From: Leucobacter weissii
GTDB taxonomy: Bacteria > Actinomycetota > Actinomycetes > Actinomycetales > Microbacteriaceae
Assembly (NCBI RefSeq): GCF_017565745.1
Contig: NZ_JAGDYM010000016.1
Span: 1 to 64,000 of the forward strand
DNA: 64,000 bases
Direction: 5' to 3'
The notes beneath the pieces were generated by a model. The model was given only the letters and a program-made list of their open reading frames with translations. It was not told the DNA's origin and did no database searches. Positions 8,897 to 17,903 of the stretch are shown piece after piece (the stretch's first letter is position 1; each line of letters begins with the position of its first letter). A program made the translations under genes and the position numbers.

Positions 8897-9412
8897 ATGG
8901 CCTCCTCTCCGACCTCCGTCCTCTCGCTCTCCCTGGCGGGGATGCTGCTCGCCGCGACAACGGCGGGGTGCACGAGCACCCCCGCCGACGAACCGGCGGA
9001 GTCGCCCGCGGCGGAGCTTGCGCGCACCGAGTTCGGCGGCCTGGCTCTGCTCGAACGGGACGGGCACCGGCTGCTGACCGAAGCGGAGGAGCCCCAGGCC
9101 GTCATGCAGGCGCTCCACTGGGGCGTGCTCGCGACGAACGACGCCGGCTGCTTCGGTCTCGAAGAGGATGGGAAGTTCGTGGGGATCGCGTTCCCGCACG
9201 GGTCCGAACCGGAGGACGGCGCCATCACCTGGCAGGGGGAACGCTTCGTCCTGGGCGATGAACTCGCCATCGGCGGCGGATGGGGCCGATCGGAATCGGA
9301 CTCCCCGACGCGCGACGCCTTCGACGCCTGCGAATTCTCGTCCGAGGGCGAGGTCTTCTTCGGCCAGGGGGAGATGTCGCGCGGAGAGGAATGGCGCGCG
9401 GAGCGTCGGTGA
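8897..9412 (+). CDS. Predicted lipoprotein, unknown function
   Basis: A 171-residue protein with a signal peptide ending in the lipobox TTAGC near residue 24, followed by a Pro/Glu/Ala linker. The mature domain is acidic and contains two further cysteines (DAGCFG and DACEFS), possibly a disulfide pair. The central part, with GKFVGIAFPHGS and EPEDGAITWQGERF, looks like a small beta-sheet domain of a kind common in actinobacterial lipoproteins. No enzyme motif is seen. It converges with the rhodanese lipoprotein gene, leaving only 18 bases between the stops. I do not recognise a named family. Confidence 0.75.
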   Translation: MASSPTSVLSLSLAGMLLAATTAGCTSTPADEPAESPAAELARTEFGGLALLERDGHRLLTEAEEPQAVMQALHWGVLATNDAGCFGLEEDGKFVGIAFPHGSEPEDGAITWQGERFVLGDELAIGGGWGRSESDSPTRDAFDACEFSSEGEVFFGQGEMSRGEEWRAERR

Positions 9413-9430
9413 GGTGTCGGGCCACGCCCG

Positions 9431-9817
9431 TCAGCCGATGATCCCGAGTCGGGTGACGCTCGCCGCCTGCTCCAGCGAGCCCAGATTCGTCAGGTCTGTG
9501 AAGCCGGCCTGCTCCATGAGCGCGATGGCCTGCCCGGAGCGATTGCCCGAGCGGCAGTAGACCAGGTATTCCGCGTGCGGATCGAGCGACGGGATCGCCG
9601 CGGCGACCTCGCCCGCACTGAAGTCGATCAGACGGGCCCCGTCGAGGTGGCCGGCCGCGTACTCCTCCGGAGTGCGCACGTCGAGGACGATGGCATCGGC
9701 ATGGAGGTCGAGGCTCTCCGTCCCGTCCTCGGAGGACGACGTCGGCGCTGCTGCGCAGGCGGTGAGCCCCAGCAGCAGCGCGACGGCGGAGATGGGGAAG
9801 ATGAGTGAACGGGGCAT
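9431..9817 (-). CDS. Rhodanese-domain lipoprotein
   Basis: A 128-residue protein with a type II signal peptide (lipobox LTAC near residue 21) and a single rhodanese domain. IVLDVRTPEEYAAGHLDGA marks its start, and the active-site loop YCRSGNRSG carries the persulfide-forming cysteine. It would act outside the membrane, carrying or transferring sulfane sulfur. It is the last gene of a leftward cluster with the TauE exporter and the persulfide-dioxygenase/rhodanese fusion, which supports a sulfur role. The start at 9817 has AAAGGACC just upstream. Confidence 0.9.
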   Translation of the reverse strand: MPRSLIFPISAVALLLGLTACAAAPTSSSEDGTESLDLHADAIVLDVRTPEEYAAGHLDGARLIDFSAGEVAAAIPSLDPHAEYLVYCRSGNRSGQAIALMEQAGFTDLTNLGSLEQAASVTRLGIIG

Positions 9818-9886
9818 GAGCGGTCCTTTCGCGGGGTGTTCGGGAGTTGCGGGGCAAGGGTCATCGTGCCCTGGGCGTTCGGGCGA

Positions 9887-10672
9887 TCATCCGGCGGTAC
9901 CTGGCGCGATCAGGGGCGGGACCTCCTGCACCAGGACGAAGACGCCCATGAGCAGCACGAACACGCCGAAGCTCGTACGCAGCGCGCGCTCGGGCAGGCG
10001 TCCGGCGAGCGCCGCTCCGAGGAAGGATCCGGCGATCGCGGTCGCCGTGAAGGCCAGCACGGGCGCCCAGTCGAGACGCACCGAGAAGAGGTAGCCGCCG
10101 AGCCCGGCGGCGGACTTCATCGCGATCACGAGCAGGGAGGTGCCGACGGCGATCGCCATCGGCAGGCCGCCGAGCAGGTTGAGCGCGGGAACGATCAGGA
10201 AGCCGCCGCCGGCGCCGACCAGACCGGTCGCGATGCCGACGAGAGAACCGTCGATGAGGATGCGTGCGAGCGGCAGGGATCGCGCCTCCTCTCCGTCGGC
10301 CGTGCCGCCGCGCCGCCCGCGGATCATGGCGACCGCCGTGACGATCATCATCGCGGCGAAGATGATCAGGAGCACCGCGCCGGGGATGAGCCCCCCGAGC
10401 AGGCCGCCGGCGAAGGCGCCGACCATGCCCGCGAGACCGAAGAGGGCGCCCGTCCTCCACCGCACCCGCCCGGCTCCGGCGTGGGCGATCATGGCGACCG
10501 CACTCGTCGCGCCGACGACGAAGAGCGACGCGGCGACCGCCTCGCGCGCCCCCATCCCGAGCACGTAGACCAGGATCGGGACGGTGAGGATCGATCCCCC
10601 GCCGCCGAGGAGTCCGAGCGACACCCCGACCAGCGCGGCGAGTGCGAGCGCGAGGACGAGTTGGGATTCCAC
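9887..10672 (-). CDS. TauE/SafE-family sulfite/organosulfur exporter
   Basis: An integral membrane protein of 261 residues with about eight hydrophobic helices in two halves. The first half has the typical SLGLLGGGGSILTVPIL motif and the second half has VGAGGGFLIVPAL. This internal repeat of a glycine-rich motif followed by a proline helix is the hallmark of the TauE/SafE (DUF81) family, which exports sulfite, sulfoacetate or related anions. It starts 16 bases after the persulfide dioxygenase gene and is likely co-transcribed, so sulfite or thiosulfate export is the probable job. Confidence 0.92.
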   Translation of the reverse strand: MESQLVLALALAALVGVSLGLLGGGGSILTVPILVYVLGMGAREAVAASLFVVGATSAVAMIAHAGAGRVRWRTGALFGLAGMVGAFAGGLLGGLIPGAVLLIIFAAMMIVTAVAMIRGRRGGTADGEEARSLPLARILIDGSLVGIATGLVGAGGGFLIVPALNLLGGLPMAIAVGTSLLVIAMKSAAGLGGYLFSVRLDWAPVLAFTATAIAGSFLGAALAGRLPERALRTSFGVFVLLMGVFVLVQEVPPLIAPGTAG

Positions 10673-10688
10673 TCGGGCTCCCTCGGGC

Positions 10689-12122
10689 TCAGGCGGTGAC
10701 CGGCGTAGTGCTGGGAAGCGCCGCCCAGGCCGAGTAGCCGCCCTCGAGCTCTGCGACGTCGTAGCCGCGGCGGCGCAGCGCGCTGGCGGCCACGCAGTTC
10801 CTCACGCCGCTCTGGCAGTAGCTGACGATGGTGCCGCTGTCCGGCTCGGGAAGCCGATCGAGGTTCCAGAGCAGGCGGCCGCCGGAGAGCTGCTCGGCCC
10901 CCGGGAGGTGCCCCTCGGCGTGCTCGGTGCGGTTGCGCACGTCGAGCAGCAGCACCGGCTCGACGCCGTCGAGATCCTCCGGTTCCACGAGCTTCGGGCG
11001 GACGAGCTCGAGGCCCGTCAGGGAGGTGGTGAAACCCCGCACCGTGTCGATCCCGACCCGGACCAGATGGTCGCGCATCTCTTCCGCATCCCCCCGGGAG
11101 GCGGCCAGCAGCACGAGCGGTCGCTGCTCCCGCTCGGGATCGTAGACCCACGCGCCGTAGCTGGCGGCCTTCGCGACACCGGGGATGTTGAGCGAACGCG
11201 CCGCGGTGCCCGCGTGCACCTCGCCGTGCTGCCGCGTATCGATGAGGATCGCGCGATCGGCGGCGAGTTCGGTGGAGAGCTCCTCCGGGCCGTACTCGAC
11301 GAGCCGGGGCGCCTCGCCGATGACCGCCGGGCCGAGCTTGTTCTGCGCCTTCATGCGAGCGAAGTAGGCGTGGGCGTCGGGCTGGCCGCTCAGCAGCTCG
11401 TCGACGAAGCCCTGCTCGTCCCCGTCGCGCAGGTAACCCGCCCACCACGCGAAGTTGCGCTCGTAGCCGACCGTGGTCGCGGGGACGGCGCCGAGCGCCT
11501 TGCCGCAGGCGGAGCCGGAGCCGTGGGCGGGGAGCACCTGCACGTAGTCGGGCAGCGTGAGGAAGCGGTCGCGCAGACTGGCGAACAGATCCTTCGCGCC
11601 TGCGAAGCGCGTGTCGACGAAGCCCGCCGCCTCGTCGAGCAGGTCGGGGCGGCCGAGATCGCCGACGAACACGAAGTCGCCGGTGAGCATGAAGCCGGGT
11701 TCGCTCGACTGGGCGCCATCGGTGACGAGGAACGAGAGGTGCTCAGGGGTGTGACCGGGCGTGTGCACCGCCTCGACCGCGATGTTGCCGAGTTCGATGC
11801 GGTGCCCGTGCGTCATGCGGACGGCGCCGCCCGAACCCTCGACGTCGAACTCGGGGCCGTACGTCCAGTCGGGGCCGCCCTCGTCCGAGACGTAGATGCG
11901 CGCACCGGTCCTCGCGGCGAGTTCGCGCGTGCCCGAGAGGTAGTCGGCGTGGATGTGGGTCTCGGTGACGGCGACGATAGTCATATCGTGCTTGGCCGCC
12001 AGGTCGAGGTAGACGCCGAGGTCGCGGCGGGGATCGACGACGACGACCTCGCCCGTCGCCTGGCAGCCGATGAAATAGCTCGCCTGGGCGAGATCCTCGT
12101 CGTAGATGCGTTCGAGCAGCAT
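10689..12122 (-). CDS. MBL-fold persulfide dioxygenase fused to two rhodanese domains
   Basis: The 477 residues comprise a metallo-beta-lactamase domain (about 1-240) with the ETHIHADYLSG metal motif, HTPGHTPEHLSF and GDFVFVGDLGRPDL, typical of ETHE1-like persulfide dioxygenases. Two rhodanese domains follow. The first (about 270-360) has ASRGDAEE where the active loop should be, with no cysteine, so it is probably inactive. The second (about 370-470) has SYCQSGVRN with the catalytic cysteine. The predicted reaction is oxidation of glutathione- or mycothiol-type persulfide to sulfite plus thiosulfate chemistry. AAAGGAG precedes the ATG. It follows the small CxxC protein by 55 bases and precedes the exporter. 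Confidence 0.93.
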   Translation of the reverse strand: MLLERIYDEDLAQASYFIGCQATGEVVVVDPRRDLGVYLDLAAKHDMTIVAVTETHIHADYLSGTRELAARTGARIYVSDEGGPDWTYGPEFDVEGSGGAVRMTHGHRIELGNIAVEAVHTPGHTPEHLSFLVTDGAQSSEPGFMLTGDFVFVGDLGRPDLLDEAAGFVDTRFAGAKDLFASLRDRFLTLPDYVQVLPAHGSGSACGKALGAVPATTVGYERNFAWWAGYLRDGDEQGFVDELLSGQPDAHAYFARMKAQNKLGPAVIGEAPRLVEYGPEELSTELAADRAILIDTRQHGEVHAGTAARSLNIPGVAKAASYGAWVYDPEREQRPLVLLAASRGDAEEMRDHLVRVGIDTVRGFTTSLTGLELVRPKLVEPEDLDGVEPVLLLDVRNRTEHAEGHLPGAEQLSGGRLLWNLDRLPEPDSGTIVSYCQSGVRNCVAASALRRRGYDVAELEGGYSAWAALPSTTPVTA

Positions 12123-12177
12123 AGCGGCGCGTCTCCTTTTCGTCTCAACGACCGAAGAGCCGGGAGAAGAACCCGCC

Positions 12178-12330
12178 CTACTCGGTTTTCGCCCGGTCGA
12201 TCTGAGCCGGGGAATGCTTGCCGTTGCACCACTCGGCGGCGGGAACGCTCATCTTGACCATGTCGACATGCTGGCCGCAGCCCGCCCAGGTGGTCTTGCC
12301 GCAGGTGCGGCACCTCACAGCTCGGCACAT
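12178..12330 (-). CDS. Conserved 50-residue CxxC small protein
   Basis: A short gene starting MCRAVRCRTCGKTTWAGCGQ, with AAAGGAG seven bases before the ATG. It has five cysteines (residues 2, 7, 10, 18, 35), including a CRTC knuckle, plus histidines in GQHVD and NGKHS, which suggests it binds a metal or a sulfur species. I have seen closely similar short proteins (CRTCGKTTWAGCG...HVD) annotated as hypothetical in many actinobacteria. It is the first gene behind two CsoR/CstR-type operators and leads the persulfide-handling operon. That places it in thiol/sulfur stress, although its biochemical role is unknown. Confidence 0.8.
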   Translation of the reverse strand: MCRAVRCRTCGKTTWAGCGQHVDMVKMSVPAAEWCNGKHSPAQIDRAKTE

Positions 12331-12364
12331 CGTGACGCTCCTTTCGTGCGAAGTCGATGCCATG

Positions 12365-12382
12365 GATACTCCATTGGGTATC
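12365..12382. promoter_or_regulatory. Upstream CsoR/CstR-like operator
   Basis: GATACTCCATTGGGTATC is an imperfect inverted repeat of the ATACCCC/GGGGTAT type. It lies 18 bases from the better copy at 12401-12416 and 35 bases before the start codon of the small CxxC protein. Tandem copies fit a tetrameric CsoR-family repressor. No repressor gene is in the window. Confidence 0.5.
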
Positions 12383-12400
12383 TTCACCGACGACAACACT

Positions 12401-12416
12401 ATACCCCAGGGGGTAT
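12401..12416. promoter_or_regulatory. CsoR/CstR-like operator (perfect inverted repeat)
   Basis: ATACCCCAGGGGGTAT has seven-base arms around two bases. Copper-sensing CsoR and persulfide-sensing CstR repressors bind sites of this kind. The genes downstream (rhodanese/persulfide dioxygenase and TauE exporter) favour a sulfide/persulfide sensor rather than copper. Confidence 0.6.
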
Positions 12417-12424
12417 CAAAAATG

Positions 12425-12650
12425 TCAAGTCGCCTCGTCGACTCGGGCGCACCGGGGCGGCCGCCCCTGAGACTCTCGACGCTCGAGGAAGTCCCGCAAC
12501 GCGTCGACACCACCCCTGCGATGCGCGATCCAGCCCCTCCCCGCCTCCCGCTCACGCAGCAGGTCCGGGGAGTTCAGCCAGCTCGCGAGGATCCCCGGCG
12601 CCGATGCACGAGGAATCTCGGCACGGCGGAGCTCGCGCAGCGCCGACGGG
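12425..12650. other. Intergenic stretch, possible decayed frame
   Basis: The 226 bases between the operator region and the lytic transglycosylase stop contain a leftward open frame with a protein-like segment (APGILASWLNSPDLLREREA). It has no ATG/GTG start or ribosome binding site, so I do not call a gene. It may be a gene remnant. Confidence 0.35.
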
Positions 12651-13427
12651 CTATCCGGCGAGCTGAGCGTAGTGGTTCGCGGCGTCCGCGACGCGGTTGT
12701 TGTACTCGATCGTGTTGTTGTAGGCCGCGATCGCGGCGATCCAGTTGTCCGGCTGCCGCAGATCGCCGCCGACGCTGCACAGGTAGCGCCCGGCCGCGTA
12801 GGCGGCGTCATCGATGTCCTGGGGATCCGCGATCCCGTCGCCGTCGCCGTCGCTCGCCCACAGCTCCCAGGTCGACGGGATGAACTGCATCGGACCGACC
12901 GCGCGGTCCCAGACCTCGTCGCCGTCGAGCTCGCCGCCGTCGGTGTCGGGAATCGCGTCGGTGCGGGTGCCGTCGAGGGCGATGCCGCGAATCGGAGGAT
13001 CCGCCCGCCCGTTCTCGGCGAGCTCGCCGCCGAAGATGGTGCCGTGCTCGGATTCCACGTGACCGATGCCGGCCAGGGTGTTCCATCCGAGGCCGCACTC
13101 CGGCTGCTCCACCCCGATCCGGCTCGCGGCCTGGCCGTAGGCCTCGAGGGCCCGCTCGCCGATGCCGGTGCGCTCGGCGATGCGGGCCACCCAGGCCGGA
13201 TCGATCCGACGCTCCGGGGCGACCGGATCCTCGTCGCCGTCGGTCTCGGCGGAGCGGGGTTCGCCCGACCCGTCCGGCTCTCCCGGCACGCTCACCTGTG
13301 TCACGGCCGTGGGCTGCGGCTCGGAGACTCCGCCCCGACCGCCGAACACCAGCGCGAGCACGATCGCCGAGACGCCGAGCACCATGGCCCCGATCGATGC
13401 GCCGAGCAGCCAGCGCGTCCCTCTCAT
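12651..13427 (-). CDS. Membrane-anchored lytic transglycosylase
   Basis: The 258 residues start with a membrane anchor (about residues 5-30) followed by an acidic linker. A C-terminal lytic murein transglycosylase domain has the catalytic glutamate in GHVESEHGTIFGG and the family's RAVGPMQFIPSTWELWASDGDGDG stretch. It would cleave peptidoglycan glycan strands outside the membrane. The ATG overlaps the stop of the upstream wall-protein gene (ATGA). It is therefore translationally coupled as the last gene of the anchored-repeat transporter operon. That suggests it opens the wall for assembly of the wall-spanning proteins (inference). Confidence 0.9.
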   Translation of the reverse strand: MRGTRWLLGASIGAMVLGVSAIVLALVFGGRGGVSEPQPTAVTQVSVPGEPDGSGEPRSAETDGDEDPVAPERRIDPAWVARIAERTGIGERALEAYGQAASRIGVEQPECGLGWNTLAGIGHVESEHGTIFGGELAENGRADPPIRGIALDGTRTDAIPDTDGGELDGDEVWDRAVGPMQFIPSTWELWASDGDGDGIADPQDIDDAAYAAGRYLCSVGGDLRQPDNWIAAIAAYNNTIEYNNRVADAANHYAQLAG

Positions 13428-16228
13428 GCCATCGAGCCTACCGTCGGCGGCCCCGCGCCGAGACGGCGCACCCACCAGACCGTGACGCCGGCGATGCCGC
13501 CGAGCACGAGCAGGCCGCCGCCGACGATCCCCGCGACGAGCTCGGGGCCGGCCTCCCCCCTCAGCAGCGCTTCGAGCGGCGCCGCACCGCCTCCCGGACC
13601 GGATCCGAAGGGATCTGAGGGCCCGGCGGGCAGCGCGGTCCCGCTCTCGGCCTGCTCGCGCGCCCGCTTGCGGTTCTCCGCCTGCTCGGCGGAGATCGCA
13701 GCGGCGGTCGCCCGGCGCTCGGCCCGGTTCACCTCCGCGCCCTCGGCGGCGGCGGTCGGCACGATCGTGCAGAAGGTGTCCCCCAGCGGCGCATCGCCCA
13801 CCTGGAACACGTACGTGTGCGTGGCGGTGGTGAGGGACTTCCCGTTCTTCGGGTTCTTCGCGACCGCGTTCACGGTGAGCGTGTAGATGCCCTTCTTCGG
13901 GAACACCCACTGGGCGTGCGTGTGTGCCGGAGTCCGCTCGCGAAGCGTGCCGGGCAGCGTGAAGCTCTTGTTCGTGAGCAGCGGCTTCCATCCGCCGAAC
14001 GACTCCTGCGTGTAGATGTAGACCTTGGCGGGGCCGTCCACGCTCCGCACGTGGATCGAGACGTCCGAGTAGCCGCTGATGGTCGTGCGGTTGGTGTCCC
14101 AGCCGGGCCACAGCAGCGACTGATCCTGGGTGAGCGGCAGCACGTAGCCGGAGGGGGAGCCCGGCACGCCGGCGGGAATGCGGGGGTTGTACGCGGCCTC
14201 CTTCACCTTGAGCAGCACCGACTCCGCCTCGCGGATCACCTGGCTGCCGGTGACGTCCTCCTTCACCTGCAGCACGGCCCTGCCGTTCGCCGCGGAGACG
14301 TTGAAGGCGTCGACGTGCCCCCGATCGAGGGTGACGGCCGGCGGGGTGCACACCCGCGTATAGCTTCTCGAACCGCGCGTGACGACGGTCGTCGTCGTGG
14401 TCCGGCCCGGCTTCGAGCCGGCCTTCTTCGCGCTCTTCTTCGACGGCTTCTTCTTGCCCGTGCTCGGTGACTTCGGCACCGTTCCGGCGGACGACGGCGA
14501 TCCCACGATCAGCCGGTCCCAGCCGAGGAGCGCTCCGTCGCGGTCCTTCAGCGCGAGCCGGTAGGTGCCGGTCGCGGTCCCCTTCGCGATCGGCACCGTG
14601 AAGGATCCGTCCAGATCGGTGTGCACCCAGCCGAGCCACTTCCGCGAAGAGGTCGACTGAGCGTGCAGCCAGACCGAGACCCAGTCGCCCCGCGACGGCG
14701 CCCCCCGCAGCTGAGCCGTGGCCGTCTCCCCCGCGACGAGGGTCTTCGCGGCCGTGAGGATCCGTACGCCGCTCCCCGCGACGACGGCGTCGAGCGCGCT
14801 CGTCGCGGGCGCTCGCGCGTCGTCGGCGGCGGGGCGGGGGGCCGCATCGCCGCCGACCAGGATCGGAAGCTCCTCCGACGCGGAGGCGCGGTGCGTGTTG
14901 GAGATCGCCGGCACGAACTCCGCGACGATCCTCCGCTGCCCGGACGGCAGAGCGGAGGTGCGGAGCGCGGCCGTCCCGTCGACCACCGGGGCGTGCCCGA
15001 GCACCACGTTGCGGCTCGCATCCCGGAACTGGACGGCGCCGACGTCGTCCGGCAGGGCCGCACCGGCCTGCCGGACCGACGCGGTCAGGGTGACGGGATC
15101 CCCGGCCTCCGGGGTGACGTCGTCGGCTTCGAACGAGGTCGCGGTCGGCAGGTCGAGACCGCCCACCGCGAAGGTGTAGGTGTTCTCCGCGGTCTGCTTC
15201 TTGGGATTCTTGCCGCTCGAGGTCGTGACGGTCGCCTCGGCCTCGAAGGTGAGACGGTAGATTCCGGGCGCGGTGAAGGCCCAGTTCATGTGGGTGTGCT
15301 GCGGCACGCCCGTGCTCCACGCGGAGAGGCTGCTGCTCGAACTGAAGGTGCGCCTGACATCGCCCAGTTCGGTGAGGAAGAGCTCCACCTTGCCGGGGCC
15401 TTCGGCCTTGACGAGGCGGATCCTCACGGCGTCGCCCTTCGCGCGGCCGCGCAGGTTCGGATCCTCGGTGCTGAATCCGGGCCAGATGACGCGCGGGTTC
15501 TGGATCTGCGGTGCGAGCCACAACTCGTCGCCGGCCGCACCGAGGAAACGGTAGGCCGAGCCCGAGGGCACCGTGGTGCGGCCCGCGTCGCTGAGGTGGA
15601 ACACGAGGCCCTGCGTCGCGAAGCGCTTGCCGATCACCCCGTCCACGTCGGCCTTGCTCTGCAGATTCAGTTTGCCGCCATCGAGGTAGACGGAGACGGT
15701 GTCGGTGTGCACGTTCGCGATGGCGCGCCTCGTCTGGCTCGACGGCGCCGGAAGCCGCGACTGGCCGGGGAGCGCGCTCGCGGCCGCGGAGGTCTTCTGG
15801 GATTGCGCGGCCCGGGCGCGCTCTGGCCCGGGCTGCGACTGCGTCTGCGACTCGGCCGCGGCTCGTGCCCCGTCCGTCTCCGGCGCGACGGCTTCCGCGT
15901 CGTCGGCGACGGGTTCCGCGGGGCGCGGATCGAGCTCCTCCGGCTCCGGCGCGGGGGCCGGCTCGGCCGATGCCGGATCCGCTCCGGCGTCGGGAGCGGG
16001 CTCCGCCTCGCCGCCGCCGTCCTCGTTCCCCGTCTCGGCGACGCTTTCTTCGCTCGCCGTCCCGGCGGCGCCGATCTCGCTCGTCGTCTCGAGCGCGACC
16101 GGGTCCGGCGCATCGGCCAGCGCCGGCGACGCGCCGCCCACGGGACCGATCGCGATGCAGAGCGCGCCGATCGCGGCCAGCAGGCGCGGGATCCGGCGGC
16201 GGGAGGCCGCGCGGTGCGTGTCGTTCAT
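13424..16228 (-). CDS. Anchored-repeat transporter-associated wall protein, two domains (TIGR03773-type)
   Basis: A secreted protein of 934 residues. It has a signal peptide (residues 1-40) and a long Ala/Pro/Glu/Asp-rich region to about 160. A first wall domain has NVHTDTVSVYLDGG near 176 and HTHMNWAFTAPGIYRL near 312. Ig-like sequence follows, then a Lys-rich linker. A second wall domain has DRGHVDAFNVS near 641 and THAQWVFPKKGIYTL near 772. A C-terminal membrane helix (GIVGGGLLVLGGIAGVTVWWV) precedes a short tail. The repeat is the actinobacterial surface domain TIGR03769 ('choice-of-anchor M'). The ATG overlaps the permease stop (ATGA). A wall-exposed partner of the adjacent ABC transporter is the natural reading. 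The ligand is not known, and zinc is my inference. Confidence 0.88.
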   Translation of the reverse strand: MNDTHRAASRRRIPRLLAAIGALCIAIGPVGGASPALADAPDPVALETTSEIGAAGTASEESVAETGNEDGGGEAEPAPDAGADPASAEPAPAPEPEELDPRPAEPVADDAEAVAPETDGARAAAESQTQSQPGPERARAAQSQKTSAAASALPGQSRLPAPSSQTRRAIANVHTDTVSVYLDGGKLNLQSKADVDGVIGKRFATQGLVFHLSDAGRTTVPSGSAYRFLGAAGDELWLAPQIQNPRVIWPGFSTEDPNLRGRAKGDAVRIRLVKAEGPGKVELFLTELGDVRRTFSSSSSLSAWSTGVPQHTHMNWAFTAPGIYRLTFEAEATVTTSSGKNPKKQTAENTYTFAVGGLDLPTATSFEADDVTPEAGDPVTLTASVRQAGAALPDDVGAVQFRDASRNVVLGHAPVVDGTAALRTSALPSGQRRIVAEFVPAISNTHRASASEELPILVGGDAAPRPAADDARAPATSALDAVVAGSGVRILTAAKTLVAGETATAQLRGAPSRGDWVSVWLHAQSTSSRKWLGWVHTDLDGSFTVPIAKGTATGTYRLALKDRDGALLGWDRLIVGSPSSAGTVPKSPSTGKKKPSKKSAKKAGSKPGRTTTTTVVTRGSRSYTRVCTPPAVTLDRGHVDAFNVSAANGRAVLQVKEDVTGSQVIREAESVLLKVKEAAYNPRIPAGVPGSPSGYVLPLTQDQSLLWPGWDTNRTTISGYSDVSIHVRSVDGPAKVYIYTQESFGGWKPLLTNKSFTLPGTLRERTPAHTHAQWVFPKKGIYTLTVNAVAKNPKNGKSLTTATHTYVFQVGDAPLGDTFCTIVPTAAAEGAEVNRAERRATAAAISAEQAENRKRAREQAESGTALPAGPSDPFGSGPGGGAAPLEALLRGEAGPELVAGIVGGGLLVLGGIAGVTVWWVRRLGAGPPTVGSMA

Positions 16229-17156
16229 CGCTTCGCTCCGTTCACCGGGACGGCCTCGAGGCCGATGCCGTCCGCATCGTCCTCCCCCTCGATCGGCGCC
16301 GCTCGGCGCCGCAGCAGCTTCGCGAGCACGCCGTGTCTCGGCGCGAACAGCCAGGCGAGCAGGAAGACGGCCGTGGCCACCAGCACGATCGTGCCGCCGG
16401 CGGGCAGATCCAGGCTCCACGAGATGTAGAGGCCGAGGAACGCCGACCCGGCGCCGATGATCGGGGAGAGCAGCATCATCACTCCGAGCCGATCGGTGAG
16501 CACCCGCGCCGCCGCGGCGGGCGTGATGAGCAGCGCGAGCACGAGGATGTTGCCGATGGTCTGGATCGAGATGACGATCGCGATCGCGACCATCACGTAG
16601 AGCGCCAGGTCGAGCGCGAAGACCGGCAGGCCGACGGAGCGGGCCATCTCGCGGTCGAGGGTGACCGCGACGAACTCCTTGTGCAGCAGGAAGACCACGA
16701 GCATCAGGATCGCGCCGGTGATCGCGACGGTGACGACGTCCTCGTCCGGGATGCCGGTGATCGATCCGAAGAGGAACTGCTGCAGCGAGCCCGAGTAGCC
16801 GGGCGCCTGGGCGATGATGACGATGCCGAGGGCGAAGGCGGCGACGAAGAAGACGCCGATGACGCTGTCCTCCTTGATCCGCCGGTTCTGCGAGAACACG
16901 GCGACGAGGATCGCGGTGAGCACTCCGGCGACGGCTCCGCCGAGCACGAGGTTGCCCGAGACGACGAAGGCGACCGCGAGCCCCGGGAAGACCGCGTGGG
17001 CGACGGCGTCGCCGATGAACGCCATGCCGCGGAGCACGACGTAGGTGCCGATCACGCCGCAGACGAGGCTCGACATCATGGCGACGAGCAGCGCCTTGGG
17101 GAGGAACCGCAGATCGGGGTTCAGCAGATCGGTGAAGAAGTCGACGGGCGAGAGCA

Positions 17157-17157
<1 letters not shown>
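16225..17157 (-). CDS. Anchored-repeat ABC transporter permease (ZnuB/MntB-like)
   Basis: A 310-residue integral membrane protein of the metal ABC-3 family (zinc/manganese/iron permeases). About eight or nine hydrophobic helices are visible, including FLPKALLVAMMSSLVCGVIG near the N-terminus. The family-typical GDAVAHAVFPGLAVAF loop and GNILVLALLITPAAAA are present. It is TIGR03770-like by context. The start overlaps the ATPase stop by one base (TGATG) and the stop overlaps the wall-protein start by four, so the transporter subunits and the wall protein are made together. Confidence 0.92.

Positions 17158-17899
<742 letters not shown>

Positions 17900-17903
<4 letters not shown>

Noticed and set aside
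12425-12650. Leftward frame with the segment APGILASWLNSPDLLREREA
   Set aside because: Protein-like for about 60 codons but without a start codon or ribosome binding site; recorded only as a possible remnant.
12422-12883. Rightward open frame starting MSSRLVDSGAPG just after the CsoR-like operator
   Set aside because: It has no ribosome binding site, becomes Arg/Pro-rich and runs into the opposite strand of the transglycosylase gene; it is a shadow frame.
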